NCBI RefSeq assembly: GCF_900176165.1
Contig: NZ_FWWU01000004.1
Coordinates: forward strand, 248,001 to 312,000
DNA length: 64,000 nucleotides
Origin: Deinococcus hopiensis KR-140
GTDB taxonomy: Bacteria; Deinococcota; Deinococci; Deinococcales; Deinococcaceae
Direction of reading: 5' to 3'
Shown: positions 58,961 to 64,000 of the stretch, one piece after another
Layout: each line of letters starts with the position of its first letter
Position numbering within the stretch: the first letter of the stretch is position 1
Position numbers and translations under genes: made by a program
Notes under the pieces: model-generated
What the model was told of the DNA's origin: nothing
Databases searched by the model: none
What the model saw: only the letters and a program-made list of their open reading frames with translations

Positions 58961-59060
58961 TCTTCTCTACTTCCACCATTCGGCAAGCAGAATCTCTCGC
59001 CACAATTGGTTGCTTAACCTCGCACGTCAGACTCCTTTTGCGGAGGCAATTCGAGACAGC
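58961..59060. repeat. 100-bp dispersed repeat, copy B
   Basis: This is the partner of 58454-58551, with the core ACTTCCACCATTCGGC shared exactly and a TTCGAGACA end like the GTTTGAGACG-type end of copy A. The copies lie about 510 bases apart in the same orientation. Confidence 0.6.
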
Positions 59061-60269
59061 TTGGGTGAAAAACGTACCTCATTCTTGGGCAAATGGAAGG
59101 CAGATTTCCACCGGGAAAAACGGCGAATTCCTCTCCTTTCCTTCAAGTCTGGTGGTCTTGCCGCGCTCATTTAAGCGTCGTCAACGGAGAAGCTGACCTC
59201 TCCGCTTGATAGCCTATGAATGGCGAGCGCGAGGGACTTTAAGCTTCGCACGCTGGAGAGTTTCAGGGCGTTTTTTCGCTTCGCTCGTTGTCAGAGAAGG
59301 CCTTCCTGCTCCGGCCTTTCCAGCGTGATTCTGCTCTCCTTTTCTCTCGGTTCTCCTTCGGCCACTTCAGTTGGAACGTGCCTGTCTTGCCGAAGTTGTC
59401 GACCGCATTTTCCTGTCAAACCAGATGCTTCCGAAGTATCTAGCCTTCGGGTTTCTCCTCCCGGTTCGCCGGTTGTCTGGCTTCCTTCCCTCTTCCTGAG
59501 CGCAGGGTATGGTCTGCCACTTCCCGTTCCGGGCCGGCACTTTTCGGCTCAGGAAATGGGGGATTTCAAGGAATTTTTCTTCCCTGGAAATAAGGCGTCT
59601 GCTCCAGAATGGGTGAGGTCCTTCGCTAGAGAAACCAGGGAGAGAAGCTTTTATTCTCAGAACCTGTAGCAGGACTTTGTCACTCTGGGGCGGCGCTCAG
59701 CCGCCCCTTGCTGTGGTGACCGATCTTTGTAGGTATGCCTGTCCCACACAATTGGCAGCGGTCGTTCTCCAACTTTCTGTCTCCCTGTCTGAAAACCCTT
59801 GACCACCCCAAGCAGCGCGCTTGCCTCCCCAGATACATCCGCGGCCTCCTCGCTCCACTGGAACGGAAGAGCACTGAACCCATCGCCGAGTACCTCGGGC
59901 TGGCGTATCAACGCCTCCACCACTTCCTGAACGTCAGCCCTTGGGACACGGACCCGCTCGAACGCCTGTTCGCTGAACGCGCTCAATCCCTGTGTGGTGG
60001 TCAGAACGGCGTGCTGATCATTGATGACACTGCCCTGCCTAAGAGTGGCGAGCACAGCGTCGGCGTCGCTCACCAGTACTGTGGTGCGCTCGGAAAACTC
60101 GCCAACTGCCAAGCTCTCGTTACCCTCACCCTCGCCGATCAGCGCGTGTTCGCGCCGCTCGGGATGCGGCTGTTCCTCCCCAAGAGCTGGACTGACGATC
60201 CAGAGCGTTGCTGCCTGGCAGGCGTGCCTGAGGACCTCCAAATGTACAAGTCGAAGGGCGATCTCGCCT

Positions 60270-60300
<31 letters not shown>

Positions 60301-60846
60301 TGTGACATTCCGCATCGTGCTGGCTGATGCTGGGTACGGCGTGAGCGAAGAGTTCCGCCGCGCGCTCACCACCCGGGGCCTTACCTGGGCTGGCGGAGTC
60401 GTCGGTCACCAGAAGGTGTTCGGCGAGCACGTGACCGTACACGACCCGCCGCCGAAAGCCAAGGGGAAGGGGCGACCCAGCAAGCATCCGGTGCCGAGTG
60501 AACAGGCACGTCCCGTCAGGGACGTGCTGCATGCCTTACCGCCGCACCACTGGCACACCGTGAAAGGCGGTAAGAAGTCGCGCTGGCTCGTTGTGCGAGC
60601 ACGCATTGCTGACGGTGTCGAGGATGCACGGGGACGTCATCTACCCGGCGAACTGGTGTGGGTGGTCGGGGAGAAGCGGCGGGGTGGCGAGGTCAAGTAC
60701 GACGTCACCAGTCACCCGGCAAACGCGTCCAAAGCGCAGATCGTGCGAGACATCAAGGCCCGCTGGTCCTGCGACCACCCTGCACGAGCAAGCCAAAGAG
60801 GAATTGGGGCTGGATCACTTCGAGGGACGGTCCTGGCGGGGCTTGA

Positions 60847-62035
60847 CTGACATCTTGCACTTTTAGAAAAGGTCGTCTGGAACGGGCTTTTGGCCCCATA
60901 GTGGGGTGTGAACCCAAAAGAACCGCGTTCCAGACGTCTGTATTCTGACATCCTGCGCTGCTTTGCCCGCAAGCAGCACCGGGAATCGTTTGAAGTCTTC
61001 CTGGACCTGTTGTTGGATGGTTCCGGCAGACCTCTGCCGGAACGCGCCACCGTCAAATCCCCCTCGGCCCTCAGCCGTTTTCTCAACCATGCGAATTGGA
61101 ACACCCGTCAGCTGTGCCGAGTCATGCGTCAGCACGCTCTAGAGACGTTGCAGGACCTATGGCGACAGCAACCCCATCAGCGCCCCCGGCTGGAACTGCT
61201 GGTGGATCTCACCAGTCTGGAAAAGACCGGCAAGTTCGTTGAACTTGCCGATTGGGTCCACACCTACCACAGCGTCCACGGCGTTCACTTGGTGGTGTTG
61301 TACCTGTGCTGTGGGGAGCTTCGTCTCCCCTGGGCTTTTCAAGTCTGGCGGGGGAAGGGATCCCCTTCCCCCGCACAACTCGCCCTGAAGTTGCTCCGAA
61401 CAGTCCCTGCCACGTTGCTGAAGGGGAAACGTCGGCCTCGTCTGCACGCAGACGGGGGCTTTGAGAGTGCCGAATTCATCCAAGGCGTGCTGACTCGGGG
61501 GTTGGACATCGTCGTGGGCGTGCGTTGTACCCGCAAGCTCGAAGATAGCCGCCAGCTCCGCGACCTGATGGTACGGGGGAGCCTGGTCAAGCCCTGTGGG
61601 CTTGACCAGGCGATGTGTGTCTCCTGGGTCTGGCTGTACCGAAACAAGGAGCCGGAGCAACGCTTTGTCATGTCGAATCTCGACTTGGGCGGCAAGTACC
61701 TGGCACGGGTGGGGAAACGCCGGTGGCGGATCGAAGCCTTTTTCAAGACGGTCAAGGGACGTTTTGGGCTTGAACGCTTCGCCCAGCACAGCAAGCAGGG
61801 CGTGCTGCGCTGGTGGTGCTTATCAGGCATGGCTTTTCTCTTGTGCCATGTTCAGAACCTCGACCTGCCTGTGAGTGTGCCGCACTCGTGGCCGGACTGG
61901 GGCGACCTGGCGAGTACCGTACGGTTCTCGTTCGTCTCCGAAGTGCGTCGTAGAGCCCTCCAACTCGAACTTGATGCTATTGATGCCTTCCAGCACGCAC
62001 TTCTGACGTCCTCCACCTAAACTGCAAGATGTCAG
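60847..62035 (+). mobile_element. IS4-type insertion sequence with 4-bp target copies
   Basis: The ends CTGACATCTTGCA and TGCAAGATGTCAG are perfect inverted repeats, and TTGA is present on both sides (60843-60846 and 62036-62039). Removing the element and one TTGA restores the IS701 reading frame RGLTHHV, which proves the boundaries. Length is 1189 bases. The single gene is intact, so the element may be active and recent. Confidence 0.88.
60908..62020 (+). CDS. IS4-superfamily DDE transposase
   Basis: A 370-residue transposase starts at GTG 60908. The catalytic residues are in LLVDLTSLEKTG, LHADGGFESAEF and RRWRIEAFFKTVK, where the R(3)E(6)K signature of IS4-type enzymes is present (the leading Tyr is not obvious). 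The frame is complete and undamaged, spanning nearly the whole element. Confidence 0.88.
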   Translation: MNPKEPRSRRLYSDILRCFARKQHRESFEVFLDLLLDGSGRPLPERATVKSPSALSRFLNHANWNTRQLCRVMRQHALETLQDLWRQQPHQRPRLELLVDLTSLEKTGKFVELADWVHTYHSVHGVHLVVLYLCCGELRLPWAFQVWRGKGSPSPAQLALKLLRTVPATLLKGKRRPRLHADGGFESAEFIQGVLTRGLDIVVGVRCTRKLEDSRQLRDLMVRGSLVKPCGLDQAMCVSWVWLYRNKEPEQRFVMSNLDLGGKYLARVGKRRWRIEAFFKTVKGRFGLERFAQHSKQGVLRWWCLSGMAFLLCHVQNLDLPVSVPHSWPDWGDLASTVRFSFVSEVRRRALQLELDAIDAFQHALLTSST

Positions 62036-62253
62036 TTGACCCACCACGTGGCGTTGGTGATGTTGACGATGCTGTTTTTGCAAACCGTACGTGCCGCTAC
62101 CTGCGGTACCGCGCAGGTCATCACCCTGCCGCAGGCACGACGAGAGGCGAGCCGGACCCTTGAAGAGGTCCGGCTGGGTCGGTGCCCACACTGCGGGGAA
62201 CAGGTGCGGGGAGCACCCCCATGAGCTCTCAGGAGAGTGACGAAGTCCTGCTA

Positions 62254-63600
62254 GTGGGTCACTTGGCATGATTGTAGGTATTCACTGGACGACCTGAAGG
62301 GTCGTCGCGCCAGACCCACCCAGAGGATGTCGCCTCGCATAGGCTCGCTGACGGCGAGCCCTTCTTTTTCCTCCCCAAACGAACGGGTTCGGGTGCGCAT
62401 TCCATCCTCGAGCCGCCCTCTCCAACCACTGGATGATTTGAGTTGGGCTACTCGGACATTGACCTGCCAACGCACGACGAACCAAGATGCGCTGAATCGA
62501 CTCCGCCATATTGAGCCAACTCCCGGCCACAGGGGTGTACAGCGGCATGATGCCCTGCTCCATCAACCAACACACCAGTGCTGGCGTCTTATGTCCGATG
62601 AGATTGTCGAGGATCAGCAACATGCGAAGAGGCGGCAAGGTGTCGAGCAGCGTGAACTTGACGCACAGTCCTTCCTGCCACCTTTCCCACGCGGCACGGT
62701 TGTCTGCCGGTGGCAACGGTGTTGCCCCCGGCAGGGGTTGGAGTACTTCGGAGAGGGTCTGTCGCAGCCAAGGGTGAAGCACCGCATTCGTACAGCTGGT
62801 CACTCCACGAACACGGACCTGACCGCTGGCAGGATGAAAGAGGGTCAGCAACTTCGCCGTCCCTGCGCGGACATCCTCGTGTGGGAGACGCGTCGGTTGT
62901 CCTGCAGGTTGCCAGGCGCTCCCAGGCTGGAAAATGGCCTGGTAGGGTCCGGCTTCGTCTTCGACCCACACCGCCAGGCCACCTTGTTCCCCTTCAAGGT
63001 ATGCGCGTTCGATCAGTTTTTTTTGGCCTCGGTATCTGGGTCCTGTACGATGACGACGCCTGTTTTGCGTTGTCGTCTGGCCTTTCCCGTTTCGCACCAG
63101 GTTCGGTCCCGCTGCCAGGTCAGCCCGGCTTCGTGTAAGACACCCAAGATGGTGAACGTGCTCAAGCGTTCAAATCCGGGTTCACGACGCAGCACCTTTT
63201 GCAGGGTCACCAGAGACCAGGTGGCCGTGCCGTCTTGCTCCCGATCGGGGGTACGACGCGCTGTCTCTAAGATACGGTTCCGCTGAGCGGAACCGTAGAC
63301 GACGGGAGGACGCCCACCTGGACGTGTTTCGAGTGCTTTTAACCCGTGTTGATTGAAGCGGGAGACCAGACGCGCGACGCCTTCACCGGATCGTCGTCCG
63401 CACAACCGAGCCGCTTCGGTATAGGCCATGCCGGTCGACACCGCGAGAATCGTCTTCGCCCGGCCGACGACAATCGCTGCGGTGTGATGCGAACGGCTCA
63501 ATCGCTCCAAGGTCGCGCGTTCCTCTTCGGTCAGGGAACGCAGCGGGTTTTTCTGGACACGCGGCACCCTAAAAGCCTATACGCAAAGCAAGTGACCCAC
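62254..63600 (-). mobile_element. IS630-family insertion sequence
   Basis: The ends GTGGGTCACTTG and CAAGTGACCCAC are inverted repeats and the element is flanked by TA on both sides (62252-62253 and 63601-63602), the IS630 target. Length is 1347 bases. It lies exactly between the right end of the IS701 element and the left end of MITE copy 2, inserted in their shared TA. Confidence 0.87.
62282..63567 (-). CDS. IS630-family transposase, made by -1 frameshift
   Basis: The first frame (63567 to 63013, 184 residues) carries the paired helix-turn-helix region (YTEAARLCGRRSGEGVARLV). The second (ending 62282) carries the DDE domain: VWVEDEAG, LLILDNLIGHKT and SWLNMAESIQ. They join at a run of eight A residues on the minus strand (63017-63024), where a -1 slip moves from the first frame, which stops three codons later, into the second. 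This is the known expression mode of many IS630 elements, so the gene is taken as intact. Confidence 0.85.
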
Positions 63601-63718
63601 TAGTACTACAGTTGCATTTGGCGATTGGGTCCCTCAAACACGGGAATTCTCGGGAGGTGACTGGTGACAGAAAGCCCTTGAACAACAGGCTCCTGGAGCA
63701 ACTGCAACTGTAGTACTA
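63601..63718. repeat. 118-bp MITE-like element, copy 2
   Basis: Copy 2 has perfect ends: TA-GTACTACAGTTGCA and TGCAACTGTAGTAC-TA. It is about 96 percent identical to 16282-16399. Its right TA lies at the end of the lipase gene; its left TA is shared with the IS630 element. Confidence 0.85.
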
Positions 63719-64000
63719 GCGCCCGTCCAGAAAGTCGCGCACCTGCTGATAAACCCCGGCGTCCACCAACAGCTGACTGTGCGACAGGCAGGACGTCTGG
63801 GTGTTGAACGCTCCCAGCAATGCCACGCTGCCCAGCGGCCGAATGACCTCATCGCAGGGAGACCACCACGTACCGTAACGGACCGCGTCCGGCGTCTCGT
63901 CGCCAGCGTTGAGTTCGGTGAGAAAGGCCGAGTCCGGGCGCATCTCCGCGCAGGACACGTCCGAGCAGTTGTAGGCCGCCTCCGTGCCGTGGTTGGGCCC
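63716..64000 (-). CDS. Secreted triacylglycerol lipase (class 2/LipA-type), 3' part
   Basis: The minus-strand frame is open to the window edge. About 94 residues are visible: GPNHGTEAAYNCSDVSCAEM, then PDSAFLTELNAGDETPDAVR, WWSPCDEVIRPLGSVALLGA, and NTQTSCLSHSQLLVDAGVYQ with QVRDFLDGR at the end. SPCDEVI contains the catalytic Asp and LSHSQLL the catalytic His of alpha/beta-hydrolase lipases of the Bacillus LipA/Streptomyces type. Four Cys suggest disulfides and secretion. The TAG stop is formed by the last base of the MITE and its flanking TA, so the natural C-terminus may have been slightly changed. Confidence 0.85.
   Translation of the reverse strand, partial: GPNHGTEAAYNCSDVSCAEMRPDSAFLTELNAGDETPDAVRYGTWWSPCDEVIRPLGSVALLGAFNTQTSCLSHSQLLVDAGVYQQVRDFLDGR

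Larger units (their letters stand above)
57881..59666. other. Gene-free 1.8-kb region with repeats
   Basis: No gene can be supported here on either strand. It holds the iteron-like repeats (58065-58213) and two diverged copies of a 100-bp sequence (58454-58551 and 58961-59060). Short frames at 58762-59196 and 59220-59669 (plus) lack any recognisable domain. Composition is patchy: T-rich on the plus strand with many CTT/TTC runs. Confidence 0.5.

Noticed and set aside
57881..59666. Retron or structured non-coding RNA
   Set aside because: No reverse transcriptase or other partner gene is near, and I see no long stable inverted repeat in the segment; only direct repeats can be defended.

Overview
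The window is about 64 kb of mostly GC-rich bacterial chromosome or large replicon. Dense same-strand gene runs with 1-4 base overlaps, several starts that follow a TANNNT -10 box by only 6-9 bases (leaderless-type), and many short IS copies suggest a member of Deinococcus or a close relative. That assignment is an inference from gene content and style; there is no rRNA or marker gene here.

Left part, plus strand, 1-9960: an ADP-heptose and glycosyltransferase operon. It holds an entering GT9 gene, a half-size GT9-like gene, a GT4, a GT4 fused to a phosphoheptose isomerase (GmhA) domain, an SDR, GmhB, HldE, GT9, GT2 and GT9. It encodes a complete route from sedoheptulose-7-phosphate to ADP-heptose plus several transferases that could use it. 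Then come a Tat-type metallophosphoesterase, a LysM-C39 protein, a DUF2726-like protein, a leishmanolysin-like secreted protease and a CASTOR/POLLUX-type channel (to 15667). A gene-poor stretch (15668-18643) contains IS66 and IS5 transposase remnants and the first copy of a 118-bp MITE-like repeat. Next is a small operon: a secreted protein built of eleven 15-residue Ala-rich repeats, a TPR protein and an O-antigen-ligase-like membrane protein.

21539-30901: a PucR-type regulator diverges from a homoprotocatechuate (4-hydroxyphenylacetate) catabolic operon: FAH-family hpaG-like, a secreted unknown, hpaE, a uronate-dehydrogenase-like SDR, hpaB, hpaD, hpaH, hpaI. The flavin reductase hpaC and the CHM isomerase hpaF are not in the window.

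31078-53578: surface polysaccharide biosynthesis. A Wzz plus tyrosine-kinase fusion and a PglF-type 4,6-dehydratase flank a long minus-strand operon (51337 down to 35490) that closes at a strong hairpin. The operon begins with wbpA-wbpB-wbpD-wbpE (UDP-2,3-diacetamido-glucuronate). It passes through an AT-rich core (Wzx, Wzy, GT4s, a glucuronyl C5-epimerase-like protein). It ends with a WecB-type epimerase, a GT4 and PglC/PglD/PglE-like genes (UDP-diNAc-bacillosamine and its transfer to the lipid carrier). An SDR, a luciferase-like pseudogene, a GalE-like epimerase and a truncated MalT/LuxR-type regulator follow.

Right part, 54648-64000: an ABC exporter, then a decayed mobile region. It has an IS3 orfA remnant, an SSB pseudogene, a degraded coiled-coil gene, four iteron-like 19-bp direct repeats at 43-44 bp spacing, and a diverged 100-bp repeat. 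A nested IS cluster follows: an IS4-type element inside an IS701-type element, abutting an IS630 with an A8 frameshift site, abutting the second MITE copy. The window ends in the 3' part of a secreted lipase gene whose stop codon is formed at the MITE junction.
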